64,000 nt of DNA from JAEMQF01 sp963791595 (GTDB taxonomy: Bacteria; Pseudomonadota; Gammaproteobacteria; Burkholderiales; Burkholderiaceae_C): contig CAWBTF010000012.1 in assembly GCA_963791595.1 (NCBI GenBank), forward strand, positions 124,001 to 188,000, written 5' to 3'. Positions 53,042 to 62,264 of the stretch are shown in pieces (positions within the stretch are counted from its first letter, which is position 1; every line of letters starts with the position of its first letter). Both the position numbers and the translations under genes were made by a program. Below the pieces are notes generated by a model. That model saw only the letters and a list, made by a program, of their open reading frames with translations. It ran no database searches and was not told the DNA's origin.

Positions 53042-55321
53042 ATGAGCAGCCGCTCCACCGCCACCGTGCTGGAGCCGACCTTCCGGCCGGCCCGGCGCAG
53101 TCGTGCGCCTGCCGCGGCGCAAGGCGCCACCGACGCCGCGTCGGCATCGTTCGCCGCGCTGACGGCGAAGCTCGACTATTTGAGCGCAGCCGAGATCAAG
53201 CATGTTCGCGAAGCCTATCGCTTCGCCGACGAAGCCCACCTCGGCCAGTTCCGTGCCGGGGGCGAGCCGTACATCACGCATCCGATCGCCGTCGCGGGCC
53301 TGTGCGCCGACTGGAAGCTCGACGTACAGGCCATCATGGCCGCGCTGATGCACGACGCGATCGAAGACTGCGGCGTCAGCAAGTCAGAGTTGATCGAGCG
53401 CTTCGGCGCCCCCACCGCCGACCTGGTGGACGGTTTGACCAAGCTCGACAAGCTGCAGTTTTCGACGCAAGAGGAATCGCAGGCCGAGTCGTTCCGCAAG
53501 ATGCTGCTGGCGATGGCGCGCGACGTTCGCGTGATCCTCATCAAGCTCGCCGACCGCATGCACAACATGCGCACGATCGACGCGATCGCGCCGGCCAAGC
53601 GAACCCGAATCGCCGCCGAAACGCTGGAAATTTACGCGCCGATCGCGCACCGCCTCGGCCTGAACCAGACCTACCGCGAGCTGCAAGAACTTTCATTCGA
53701 GCACCAGCACCCTTGGCGCTTCCAGGCGCTTTCCAAGGCGGTCCAGAAGGCTCGCGGCTACCGGCGTGATGTGTTCAACCGCATTCAGCAGGACGTGGAG
53801 CGCGCGTTTGCCCAAGCCAAGATGCCGGTCCAGGTCGCGGGGCGCGAGAAGACGCTCTATTCGATTTACCACAAGATGCGCGAGAAACACCTCACCTTCG
53901 CACAGGTGAGCGACATCTTCGGCTTTCGTGTCGTCGTCGGCTCGCTCTCGGAGTGCTACACGGCGATCGGCATCCTGCACCAGACCTACAAGCCGCTGCC
54001 CGGTCGCTTCAAGGATTACATCGCGATCCCGAAAGCGAATGGCTACCAGTCGCTGCACACCACGCTGGTGAGCCCGCTAGGCACGGCCGTGGAGTTTCAG
54101 GTACGCACCGAGCCGATGAACGCCGTGGCCGAAAAAGGCATCGCCGCGCACTGGATGTACAAGAGCCATGGCGGCAGCACGGCGCAGGCGCAGGAAGCGC
54201 AGCGCCTGGGCACGCTGTGGCTGAAATCGCTGATCGACATTCAAGACGAAACGCGCGACGCGAGCGAGTTCCTCGAGCACGTCAAGATCGACCTGTTCCC
54301 GGACGCGGTTTACGTGTTCACGCCGAAATCGAAGATCCTCGCGCTGCCGCGCGGAGCGACGCCGATCGACTTTGCCTACGCGATCCACTCCGATGTCGGA
54401 GACCGTTGCGTCGCAGCCAAGGTCAACGGCGAACCGGTCGCGCTGCGCACCGAGCTGCGCAGCGGCGATGTGGTCGAGGTGATCACTGCCGCCGGCGCCA
54501 GGCCGAACCCGGCGTGGCTCAACTTCGTTCGCACCGGGCGCGCCCGCTCCAAGATTCGCCATTTCCTGAAGAACATGGAGCAGGAGGAATCGCAGGAACT
54601 CGGCGAGCGGCTCCTCGCCCGCGCGCTGCTGGCCGAAGGCCTGCACCTTCCGGATTCCGGCGCGCAAGGCGCACCGATCTGGCAAGCCCTGGTGCGCTGG
54701 AGCGGCAACCGCAATCAGGCCGATTTGCTGGTGGACATCGGCCTGGGCCGAAAGATCGCGACGATTGTCGCCAAGCGCCTGGCGCGCCTGCTCGTCGAAA
54801 GCGGCACCAAGCCCGATGCGCTGACCTTGACGATGGGCCGCTACGGCGAAGACGAGTCGACACCTTCGCAAGGCCTGATCGTCATCGACGGCAGCAACGG
54901 CGCGCAGGTGCAATTGGCGACTTGCTGCCGGCCGATCCCGGGCGACGCGATCGTCGGCTATCTCGGCCGCGGAGAAGGCCTGCTGGTGCACACCGCGGAA
55001 TGCAGCGTCGGCAAACGCTTGTTCGAGCGCGACCCGGAAAGTTGGATGGGCGTCGAATGGGCCGAACAACTTGCACGGTCGTTCGAGACCGGTGTGACCG
55101 TATTGCTGCGCAACGCCAAGGGTGGCCTCGCCCAGGTGGCGGCAGCGGTGAGCACGGCCGAGGCCGACATCACGCACATCGAGATGGGCAACGACACGGC
55201 GGCCACCACCGCCGAGTTGAACCTCGTGCTCAGCGTGCGCGACAGGCTTCAACTCGCCGACGTGATCCGCACCTTGAAGCGCTCGAGCGCCGTGTTGCGC
55301 GTCGCGCGCACCAAGCCATAG
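53042..55321 (+). CDS. spoT: Bifunctional (p)ppGpp synthetase/hydrolase
   Basis: A 759-residue RelA/SpoT-family protein. The N-terminal HD hydrolase domain is intact (HPIAVAGLCADW, MHDAIEDCG, LADRMHNMRT). The synthetase domain has IYHKMREKHLTFAQVSDIFGFRVVV, then RFKDYIAIPKANGYQSLHT; the RxKD loop marks the bifunctional SpoT/Rel type, not the EXDD of RelA. TGS (DLFPDAVYVFTPKSKILALPRG) and a C-terminal ACT domain follow, with CCRPIPGDAIVGYL between. It controls the stringent response. The gene order gmk-rpoZ-spoT is conserved in Burkholderiales; greB is convergent, 21 bases away. Confidence 0.96.
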   Translation: MSSRSTATVLEPTFRPARRSRAPAAAQGATDAASASFAALTAKLDYLSAAEIKHVREAYRFADEAHLGQFRAGGEPYITHPIAVAGLCADWKLDVQAIMAALMHDAIEDCGVSKSELIERFGAPTADLVDGLTKLDKLQFSTQEESQAESFRKMLLAMARDVRVILIKLADRMHNMRTIDAIAPAKRTRIAAETLEIYAPIAHRLGLNQTYRELQELSFEHQHPWRFQALSKAVQKARGYRRDVFNRIQQDVERAFAQAKMPVQVAGREKTLYSIYHKMREKHLTFAQVSDIFGFRVVVGSLSECYTAIGILHQTYKPLPGRFKDYIAIPKANGYQSLHTTLVSPLGTAVEFQVRTEPMNAVAEKGIAAHWMYKSHGGSTAQAQEAQRLGTLWLKSLIDIQDETRDASEFLEHVKIDLFPDAVYVFTPKSKILALPRGATPIDFAYAIHSDVGDRCVAAKVNGEPVALRTELRSGDVVEVITAAGARPNPAWLNFVRTGRARSKIRHFLKNMEQEESQELGERLLARALLAEGLHLPDSGAQGAPIWQALVRWSGNRNQADLLVDIGLGRKIATIVAKRLARLLVESGTKPDALTLTMGRYGEDESTPSQGLIVIDGSNGAQVQLATCCRPIPGDAIVGYLGRGEGLLVHTAECSVGKRLFERDPESWMGVEWAEQLARSFETGVTVLLRNAKGGLAQVAAAVSTAEADITHIEMGNDTAATTAELNLVLSVRDRLQLADVIRTLKRSSAVLRVARTKP

Positions 55322-55342
55322 GCGAATGCGCGCTGGCGTGAA

Positions 55343-55903
55343 TCAGGGCGCCGGGTAAGTCACAGCAATTACTTCGATGCGCTCCAGCCCGCGCGGCGTG
55401 ATCACCTGAACCTCGTCGCCAACCCGCGCCTTCAGCAGCGCGCGCGCGACTGGCGACACCCAGCTCACTTCACCGGCCAGGTTGTCGGTTTCATCGACGC
55501 CCTTGATCGTGACCCGGCGCTCTTCGCCCTGTTCATTGACATAGCTCACTGTCGCGCCGAAGAACACCTGGTCCTTGCCGTGGTGCACGCTCGGGTCGGC
55601 GACTTCCGCGATGTCCAGTCGCTTCGTGAGAAAGCGAATCCGGCGGTCGATCTCGCGCAGCCGCTTCTTGCCGTAGAGATAGTCGCCATTTTCGGAACGG
55701 TCGCCGTTCTTCGCGGCCCACGAGACCACTTCCACGATCTTCGGGCGCTCGTCGTCGAGCAGCCCCAGCAATTCGGCGCGCAGGCGCGCATACCCTTGCG
55801 GGGTGAGGTAGTTGCGGGTGCCGCTCGGCAATGCGGGCGCAGCGACGTCATCTTCGTCATCGTCCTGCGCCGCTTCGCTCTCGCGCGTGAAGGCCTTGCT
55901 CAT
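55343..55903 (-). CDS. greB: Transcription elongation factor GreB
   Basis: A 186-residue Gre factor that rescues backtracked RNA polymerase by stimulating transcript cleavage. After an acidic N-terminal extension (DDDEDD) comes YLTPQGYARLRAEL, the coiled coil with WAAKNGDRSENGDYLYGKKRLREIDRRI, where the D/E pair at the tip (GDRSENGDY) is catalytic, and a C-terminal FKBP-like domain. LTKRLDIAEV and GKDQVFFGATV favour GreB over GreA. ATG at 55903 is 11 bases after the modC stop, so it may share the mod transcript. Confidence 0.93.
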   Translation of the reverse strand: MSKAFTRESEAAQDDDEDDVAAPALPSGTRNYLTPQGYARLRAELLGLLDDERPKIVEVVSWAAKNGDRSENGDYLYGKKRLREIDRRIRFLTKRLDIAEVADPSVHHGKDQVFFGATVSYVNEQGEERRVTIKGVDETDNLAGEVSWVSPVARALLKARVGDEVQVITPRGLERIEVIAVTYPAP

Positions 55904-55914
55904 ATTGGTGATTC

Positions 55915-57000
55915 TCACCCCAGCGCGATGCTTTTCACCAGCGCGAAGACACTGGTGCCCTCGGTCAACCCCAGTTCAGCCACGGCGTGCCGCGTCACGC
56001 GCGAGCGCAACCTGGCGCCGCCGATGTCGACCAGGATTTCGGCATGGGGTGTGGCCGGGTCGCTGACGATCTCGACCACGCTGCCGGAGAGCACATTGCG
56101 AATGCTCGAAGCTTCGGGCTTGCGCAAAGCGAGCGCCACGTCGCGCGCGCGGATCCGCACCCGCATCGCGCCACCGATCTCGGCGCTCGCCTGCGGCACG
56201 ACGAGGCTTTGGCCCTGAAGGTCCAGGTGGGTCAGGCAGAATTCGGCGTCGTGGCGCACCACACGCGTCGTCAACAGCACGCCGGCTTCAAAGCGCCCTG
56301 TCACGTGTTGCAGGTCGGCGCGCTCCAGGATCTCCTGAATCGGCCCGGCGGCGATGACCTGCCCGCGCATCAGAATCAGCATCCGTGTCGCGAGGCGCGC
56401 GACTTCATCGATGTCGTGCGTGACGTAGAGCGCGGGAACGCCGAACATCGCCGGCAGACGTTCCAGGTACGGCAGGATTTCGGCCTTGCGTGCCGCATCG
56501 AGAGCCGACATCGGCTCGTCCAGCAACAGCAGGCGCGGGCGCGTCAGCAGCGCACGGCCGATGGCCACCCGCTGGCGCTCGCCGCCCGACAGCGACGCCG
56601 GCCGGCGCTGCAGGAGGCTTGCCAGATCGAGCGCCTGCACCACGTCGTCAAAGCCGATTCGCGTCGCGCCGATCACGTCGCAAGAGCGCTTGTCGGCGTA
56701 GCGCAAGTTGCCCAGAACCGACAGGTGCGGGAACAGGCGCGCGTCCTGAAACACGAAACCGACGCCACGCACGTGAGCAGGCAGAGCCTTCGCAGGCGCA
56801 CCATCCAGCCAGACGTCATCGCCAAAGCGCAATCGCCCATCGACAGCGGGCTCGAGCCCGGCAATGCAGCGCAGCAACGTGCTCTTGCCCGAACCGCTGG
56901 GGCCGAACAAGGCCGTGATGCCGTCGATCACGCCTTCGTGCCGAACTCGAAGCTCGAACCCCGGATAGTCCAAACGCAGGTCGAGCGACAGCGAGGCCAT
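55915..57000 (-). CDS. modC: Molybdate ABC transporter ATP-binding protein
   Basis: A 361-residue ABC ATPase with a C-terminal molybdate-binding (TOBE/Mop) regulatory domain. Walker A is GPSGSGKST (33-41), the signature LSGGERQRVAIGRALL, Walker B LLLLDEPMSALD and the switch histidine in YVTHDIDEV. The tail VRIRARDVALALRKPEASSIRN and ILVDIGGARLRSRVTR are ModC-type TOBE blocks. The ATG overlaps the modB stop by one base (TGATG). It energises uptake of molybdate for molybdenum cofactor enzymes; no modE regulator is in the window. Confidence 0.95.
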   Translation of the reverse strand: MASLSLDLRLDYPGFELRVRHEGVIDGITALFGPSGSGKSTLLRCIAGLEPAVDGRLRFGDDVWLDGAPAKALPAHVRGVGFVFQDARLFPHLSVLGNLRYADKRSCDVIGATRIGFDDVVQALDLASLLQRRPASLSGGERQRVAIGRALLTRPRLLLLDEPMSALDAARKAEILPYLERLPAMFGVPALYVTHDIDEVARLATRMLILMRGQVIAAGPIQEILERADLQHVTGRFEAGVLLTTRVVRHDAEFCLTHLDLQGQSLVVPQASAEIGGAMRVRIRARDVALALRKPEASSIRNVLSGSVVEIVSDPATPHAEILVDIGGARLRSRVTRHAVAELGLTEGTSVFALVKSIALG

Positions 57001-57674
57001 CAGCCCACCTGCATCGGGTAGCGCCGGTTCATCGTGTAGACGAACAGCAGCACGACGAACGAAAACGCCAGCAATCCGGCAGCCAGCACATGCGCGCTGG
57101 CGTATTGCAGCGTTTCGACATGCTCGTAGATCGCGATGGAAATCACCTTCGTCTGCCCGGGGATGTTGCCCCCGACCATCAGCACGACGCCGAATTCGCC
57201 GATGGTGTGCGCGAAGGTCAGCACGACGGCGCTGAGGTACCCCCGAAAAGCCAACGGCGACGCGACGCTGAAGAACGCATCGAGGCGAGATGCACGCAGC
57301 GTCGCGGCCGCTTCGAGCGGGGCGCGGCCTACCGCTTCGAACGCGAGTTGCAGCGGTTGCACCATGAACGGCAACGAATAGAGCACCGAAGCGATCAACA
57401 GGCCTGCGAATGAGAACGCGAGCGTGGTGTCGGTGACCTGCACCCACCAGGCACCGAAACCCGAGTTCGGACTGAACAGCAGCAACAGGTAAAAGCCAAG
57501 CACGGTCGGCGGCAACACCAGAGGCAAGGCAGTGACCGCCTCGACCGCGACCTTGATGCGCGACCTGGTGGTCGCCAGCCACCACGCCAACGGCGAGCCA
57601 AGCAACAGCAGCACCAGCGTCGCCGTGGCGGCGAGCTTGAGTGTCAGCCACAGGGGCCCTGGATCGAGCGGCAT
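57000..57674 (-). CDS. modB: Molybdate ABC transporter permease
   Basis: A 224-residue inner-membrane permease with five to six hydrophobic segments. The coupling-helix EAA loop is in EAAATLRASRLDAFFSVASPLAFRG, followed by FAHTIGEFGVVLMVGGNIPGQTKVISIAIYEHVE, characteristic of ModB. It lies 7 bases after modA and overlaps modC. Confidence 0.95.
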   Translation of the reverse strand: MPLDPGPLWLTLKLAATATLVLLLLGSPLAWWLATTRSRIKVAVEAVTALPLVLPPTVLGFYLLLLFSPNSGFGAWWVQVTDTTLAFSFAGLLIASVLYSLPFMVQPLQLAFEAVGRAPLEAAATLRASRLDAFFSVASPLAFRGYLSAVVLTFAHTIGEFGVVLMVGGNIPGQTKVISIAIYEHVETLQYASAHVLAAGLLAFSFVVLLFVYTMNRRYPMQVG

Positions 57675-57681
57675 GCTCGCC

Positions 57682-58458
57682 CTACTCCAGTGCGTAACCG
57701 AACGACTCGATCGCCTTGCGCACGTCGGGGGTCCTCAGCTCCGCCAGAAACGCGCGCGCGCCGACGTTGTTCTTGCCTCGCTGCAACAGGACCGCGTCTT
57801 GGCGAATCGGCGCGTGCAGACTCGCTGGAACGGGCCACGAACTCCCTCCCACCGCGCCGCCGGCTCCCGCCAGGGACGAGGCCGCGATCAACCCCAACTC
57901 GGCGTTGCCGCTGGCGACCATCGAAAACGCGTGCCCGATGTTTTGCGCGTACACGATTCTGGGTTGCAGGAGTTCCCAGACTTTCAACTCGCGCAACACC
58001 TCCCTGGCCGCCACACCATACGGTGCAAGCTCCGGATTGGCGATCGCCAGATGGCGGAATGTCGAGGCTTTCAGCGTCGCGGCGCCGTCGGCGCCGACCA
58101 CCACGGGCGTTGCGCTCCACAGAACGAGCCGCCCGAGAGCGTAGGTGAAGTGTGACCCCGGCACGGCGTCGCCCTGCGCGACCAGGCGCTGCGGGGTCTG
58201 CGCGTCTGCGGACAAGAGAACGTGCAAGGGCGCGCCATTCTTGATTTGCGCGTACAGCTTGCCGGTGGAGCCGCTGACAAGCACCAGCCGATGGCTGGTT
58301 CGGCTCTCGAAACTGGGCTTGATCCTCTCCACCACCTCGGCGAAGTTCGTCGCCACAGCCACTCTCACCTCATCAGCCCGAGCCGTTAGCGCGCAGGCGA
58401 CGGTGCAGACGAGCACGAGCCCCTTCCAACAAGACGAAACGCGCGGCACCGTGGGCAT
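57682..58458 (-). CDS. modA: Molybdate ABC transporter substrate-binding protein
   Basis: A 258-residue periplasmic binding protein. The signal peptide ends ACALTARADE; the mature part begins VRVAVATNFAEVVERIKPSFE, then SGSTGKLYAQIKNGAPLHVLLSAD with the serines that bind the oxyanion, and LAPYGVAAREVL and KVWELLQPRIVYAQNIGHAFSMV. The first block reads TNF in place of the more usual AAS, seen in one branch of ModA-like proteins, so tungstate as ligand cannot be excluded. It heads modABC, 41 bases after the large flavoprotein gene. Confidence 0.93.
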   Translation of the reverse strand: MPTVPRVSSCWKGLVLVCTVACALTARADEVRVAVATNFAEVVERIKPSFESRTSHRLVLVSGSTGKLYAQIKNGAPLHVLLSADAQTPQRLVAQGDAVPGSHFTYALGRLVLWSATPVVVGADGAATLKASTFRHLAIANPELAPYGVAAREVLRELKVWELLQPRIVYAQNIGHAFSMVASGNAELGLIAASSLAGAGGAVGGSSWPVPASLHAPIRQDAVLLQRGKNNVGARAFLAELRTPDVRKAIESFGYALE

Positions 58459-58499
58459 GATCGGCCTGGCCGCGTTCTCGCCGGGATGGCGCTGCCGCC

Positions 58500-61400
58500 T
58501 CAGGCAGCGGCCCGGCAAACCGCGATCCACTTCGCGGTCAACTTTTCCTGTACGCTGTTTTGCCGCAGGCGCGCGTTCAGCGCCGGCCAGTCGACGCGGT
58601 CGAGCTCCTGGTCCTGATTGAAGCAGGAGAACACGTATCGTGTTGAGCCATCGGGCATGGTGTGCGGTTGCAGGCACTGGGCGCAGATTTCCTTCATCAT
58701 GCACTGCATCGGCGAGTTGATCGAGCCGACCGCGAAGTGGTTGGCCTTCAGGTGTTCGCGCAGCACACCGTGGCGGGCCTGCGCCACCGCGGCCATCATG
58801 CCGTCGGAGCCGATCACGATGATGCGGTCGACGGCTGGCATGGGAATCGCCGTGCGCCCCAGTTCGCCGTTCGCGTAAGCCACCATCGCTTGCACGATGT
58901 TGCCGACAAAACGCTTGTCACCACCGCGCGTGGGCTCGAAGCCCGGGCGTTCGTCGCAACACCAGACGATAGCGTCGGACGCGGCTTCGATCTCTTCGAC
59001 CTTGTAGCGGTCGATCATCCTCTTGTAGCCGGCGAAATAGAGCACTTTCGAGCCCGCCGCACGAAACGCCGAGCCGATGGAGAAAAGCACCGCATTGCCC
59101 AAGCCTCCACCGACGAGCAGCACCGTCTCGTTGGCGGCGATGTGCGTCGGCGTTCCGGTTGGCCCCATCAGCACAACCGTCTCTCCCGGCCGAAGGTCGG
59201 CGCACAGGTCGGCCGAACCGCCCATCTCGAGCACGATGGTGGAGAGCAAGCCCTTGTCCTTGTCGGTGGCGGCGCCGGTCAGCGCCAGACCTTCCATCGT
59301 CAAGCGCGTCACGGGCGCAACGCGGTTCACCACCCGGCTTGTCGCCTCGAAATTCTGTAGCCGATAGAACTGCCCGGGCTGAAATCCGCGTGCCGCCGCC
59401 GGTGCCTTCACCACCACTTCAACGATGGTCGGCGTCAATCGCTGAACTGCGTGCACAGTGGCGCGCCAGTCGTGGTTGAGCTTGGCGATGAATGCGACGT
59501 CGGCCTCGCCTGACGCTGGCGACTTCTGGCGCAGCGCGGCGCTGACCACCGGCGACCCCTGCTTGGCCGAGCCCAGCGCCTTGACCACATTGCCGAAGTA
59601 GGACGGGTGCAGATCGCCGAAGAACGAGACGAAACGGCCGTCGGGCGATTTCGACATCAGCACATGCGCCTGCTTCGGCTTGCTGCTCGCTGCTTCCGGC
59701 TTGACACCGCGGCCGTCGGCGTCCACGGCGGAGAAATACTTTCCGTCGAGCTTGAAATGTTGGGCGTCTTCGCGCGCAAGCACGGTGTTCGGCGACGTGC
59801 CCGCGGCGATGAATATCGCGCGCGCCGGCAGCGTTACGCTCTCGCCCTCGCTCCACGTGCCATCGTCGGCACGCAACTGTTGTCGCAACACGAGCGCGCG
59901 CGCGGCGCCATGCTCGTCTACTTGCACGCCACTCGGACTCAGACACTCCGCAAACACGATGCCCTCTTGCAGCGCGAGTTCGACTTCTTCGTGGTTCAGC
60001 GTGTAGGCCGGGCTGTCGATCAGGCGCTTGCGATAAACGATGGTCGAGCCACCCCATTCGCGCAGCAGTTCCAGCATCCGGGGTGAGCGCCGTGCGGCCA
60101 GCGCCGCGGCTCGCTCAGCGCGCAGTGCGTTGGCGTGGCGGATGAACTCGTCCGCGACGCCTCGCTCTTCGATCGTCAAGCCGGCCGTGAACTCGGCCAG
60201 GCCGATCGCCTCGGCACGCGCCAGGAATTTCTCGACTTGCACCCCGTAATACGCCAGCGCCTCGGTGGCGGTGTCAATCGCCGTCAACCCGCCACCGATC
60301 ACGACGATCGGCAGCCGCACCTGCAGGTTCGCGATTGACTCGCGCTTGGCGGCACCGGTGAGCTGCAAGGCCATCAAAAAATCACTCGCGGTGCGCACGC
60401 CGCGCGCCAAGCCGTTCGGAATGTCCAAGGTCGTCGGTTTGCCCGCGCCCATCGCCAGCGCGACATGGTCGAAGCCCAGCGCCCAGGCGTCCTCCAAAGT
60501 CACCGTGCCACCGAAGCGCACCCCGCCGAACAGGGCGAACTCGGCGCGGCGCTCGAGCAGCAGACGCACCACTTTCAGAAAGTTCTTGTCCCAGCGCACC
60601 GTGATGCCGTATTCGGCCACACCACCAAAGCCCGCGAGCGTGCGCTCGTCGAGGTCTTCCTGCAGATCGGCGTAACGCTCGATCGGCTCAAAGGCGGCGC
60701 GCGAACCGTCCGCTGCCACACCGCACACGTGCCCCGGCAGCGGCTCGATCTTCAGGCCGTCGATGCCCACGACGGCATGGCCGTCGTTCAGCAGGTTGTG
60801 CGCCAGTCCAAAGCCCGCCGGGCCCATGCCCGCCACCAGCACCCGGTAGCCGCTGCGCGGCGCCGGCAAGGAGCGGCGCAAGTTCAGCGGGTTCCAACGC
60901 GTCAGCAGCGAGTAGATCTCGAAGCCCCAGGGCAGTTCGAGCACGTCTTTCAGCGTTCGGGTCTCGGCCTGCGGAATGTTCACCGGTTCCTGCTTCTGAT
61001 AGATGCACGCCTTCATGCAGTCATTGCAGATGCGGTGCCCGGTTGCCGCGACGAGCGGGTTGTCCACCGCAATGATCGCCAGCGCACCGACCACATGGCC
61101 GCTCACCTTGGCCATGTGAAACTCAGAAATCTTTTCTTCGAGCGGACAGCCGGCGAGCTTGACGCCGAACGCCGAGCGCTTGAAGGCGACGCTGCCGTCC
61201 GCCGCTGGCTTTTCCTTCAAGCCGGTCGAGCACGAATCCTTGCCCTGCTTGTGGCACCAGATGCAGTAGTTCGCCTGGTCGAGCGCGCCTGCCAGGTCGG
61301 TGCCCTGGTCGGTGAGCTTGAAGCCGTTGCGGCGGCGGATCTGCTCGGGCTTGATGGTGAACGTGGTGAACGGCTGCTCCGACCCCGGCCGCCCATCGTG

Positions 61401-62021
61401 GCGCTGGATCGCATGGTCCAGCAGGTTCATGGGGTCGGTCTTGGCCGGCACCTTGAACAGCAGACCCTTGTGATGCCGCTGGTGCCCCGTTTCGCTGTGC
61501 AGCGCCCATGCCGCGTAGCGAAGCGCGAGCGCAAGCTCGGTGGCGCAGGAGCCTTCATCGGCCTGCCAGCGCTGCACGCTGCATGCGAAAGCAAGCTCGA
61601 ATGCTGCCAGATCGCCGGGCTGTGCGCCGATGCGCGCCGCAAGGTCGGCACCTAGGCTGTCGCCGTCGAACGCCTGCGCGTCGGCGGGTGTGAAGGCCTT
61701 GGCCGCGCTACGCTGCACGAACTGGCGCTTCACTTCGTAGAGTGGCGCGAGGCGCTGGTGCTGCTCGGCCAGGGCGCGAATCTGCGCGCGAATGCCGAAC
61801 AGGCGGCCCAGGAAGTCGTCAACGTGCGGGGCCAGGTCGATCAGAAGTTGCGACTCCCCTTTGGCGTCAATGGAGGTGGGTTCGCGCCGGGCCGCTGCCA
61901 GTCGCGCGTGCAGCGCAGCGTCGGAAGCTTCGAGTTCGGCCAGGAACGCCGCATCGACCTTGAGCAGGCCCCGGCGCTCGTACAGATCGGTGAATTGAAG
62001 GTTGAATCCCAGGTTCAGCAT
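58500..62021 (-). CDS. Fused GltD/NfnB-like and PyrK/NfnA-like flavo-iron-sulfur oxidoreductase
   Basis: A 1173-residue fusion. An N-terminal domain with unusual cysteines (C253-C256-C264, C292, C332-C335-C339; CIWCHKQGKDSC, GCPLEE, CNDCMKAC) resembles the Fe-S region of the glutamate-synthase small subunit. A GltD-like module follows with FAD motif GMGPAGFG near 398-405 and NAD(P) motif VVIGGGLTAIDTATEAL near 580. The last third is ferredoxin-reductase/PyrK-like: QPGQFYRLQNF, VLLVGGGLGNAVLFSIG and a terminal cluster C1107, C1113, C1116, C1133. This matches the two subunits of NADH-dependent ferredoxin:NADP oxidoreductase joined in one chain. Electron bifurcation is a hypothesis. It starts MLNLGFNLQFTDLYER and heads a run with modABC-greB. 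Confidence 0.82.
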   Translation of the reverse strand: MLNLGFNLQFTDLYERRGLLKVDAAFLAELEASDAALHARLAAARREPTSIDAKGESQLLIDLAPHVDDFLGRLFGIRAQIRALAEQHQRLAPLYEVKRQFVQRSAAKAFTPADAQAFDGDSLGADLAARIGAQPGDLAAFELAFACSVQRWQADEGSCATELALALRYAAWALHSETGHQRHHKGLLFKVPAKTDPMNLLDHAIQRHDGRPGSEQPFTTFTIKPEQIRRRNGFKLTDQGTDLAGALDQANYCIWCHKQGKDSCSTGLKEKPAADGSVAFKRSAFGVKLAGCPLEEKISEFHMAKVSGHVVGALAIIAVDNPLVAATGHRICNDCMKACIYQKQEPVNIPQAETRTLKDVLELPWGFEIYSLLTRWNPLNLRRSLPAPRSGYRVLVAGMGPAGFGLAHNLLNDGHAVVGIDGLKIEPLPGHVCGVAADGSRAAFEPIERYADLQEDLDERTLAGFGGVAEYGITVRWDKNFLKVVRLLLERRAEFALFGGVRFGGTVTLEDAWALGFDHVALAMGAGKPTTLDIPNGLARGVRTASDFLMALQLTGAAKRESIANLQVRLPIVVIGGGLTAIDTATEALAYYGVQVEKFLARAEAIGLAEFTAGLTIEERGVADEFIRHANALRAERAAALAARRSPRMLELLREWGGSTIVYRKRLIDSPAYTLNHEEVELALQEGIVFAECLSPSGVQVDEHGAARALVLRQQLRADDGTWSEGESVTLPARAIFIAAGTSPNTVLAREDAQHFKLDGKYFSAVDADGRGVKPEAASSKPKQAHVLMSKSPDGRFVSFFGDLHPSYFGNVVKALGSAKQGSPVVSAALRQKSPASGEADVAFIAKLNHDWRATVHAVQRLTPTIVEVVVKAPAAARGFQPGQFYRLQNFEATSRVVNRVAPVTRLTMEGLALTGAATDKDKGLLSTIVLEMGGSADLCADLRPGETVVLMGPTGTPTHIAANETVLLVGGGLGNAVLFSIGSAFRAAGSKVLYFAGYKRMIDRYKVEEIEAASDAIVWCCDERPGFEPTRGGDKRFVGNIVQAMVAYANGELGRTAIPMPAVDRIIVIGSDGMMAAVAQARHGVLREHLKANHFAVGSINSPMQCMMKEICAQCLQPHTMPDGSTRYVFSCFNQDQELDRVDWPALNARLRQNSVQEKLTAKWIAVCRAAA

Positions 62022-62052
62022 GAAGCGAGGGCCACATTGAGTGCCAATTGAA

Positions 62053-62086
62053 AGAGGGTTAGCAGGTTCCCACCCGCTAACCCTCT
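62053..62086. promoter_or_regulatory. Inverted repeat in the leader of the fused oxidoreductase
   Basis: AGAGGGTTAGC and GCTAACCCTCT form a perfect 11-bp stem with a 12-base loop, ending 31 bases before the oxidoreductase ATG on the minus strand, where it is followed by TTTCAATT. It could be an operator, an attenuator or an RNA leader element. The rest of the 243-base divergent region up to the binding-protein gene shows no further motif I can name. Confidence 0.55.
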
Positions 62087-62264
62087 ACAGATTCTGGTGA
62101 CGATTCTATTACAGCGACCGGGCGGATTCGCGGTGCGCGCCATGGGGCGGGCAGGAAGCTTGCGCCGTCCTTCAAGACCGCTCCAAGGGGTTCCACTCGG
62201 TTCCGCTTCGGGTTCAATCCCTAGAATTCACCCGTTTCGCTTCACAACCCGTGCTGGAGAACCC

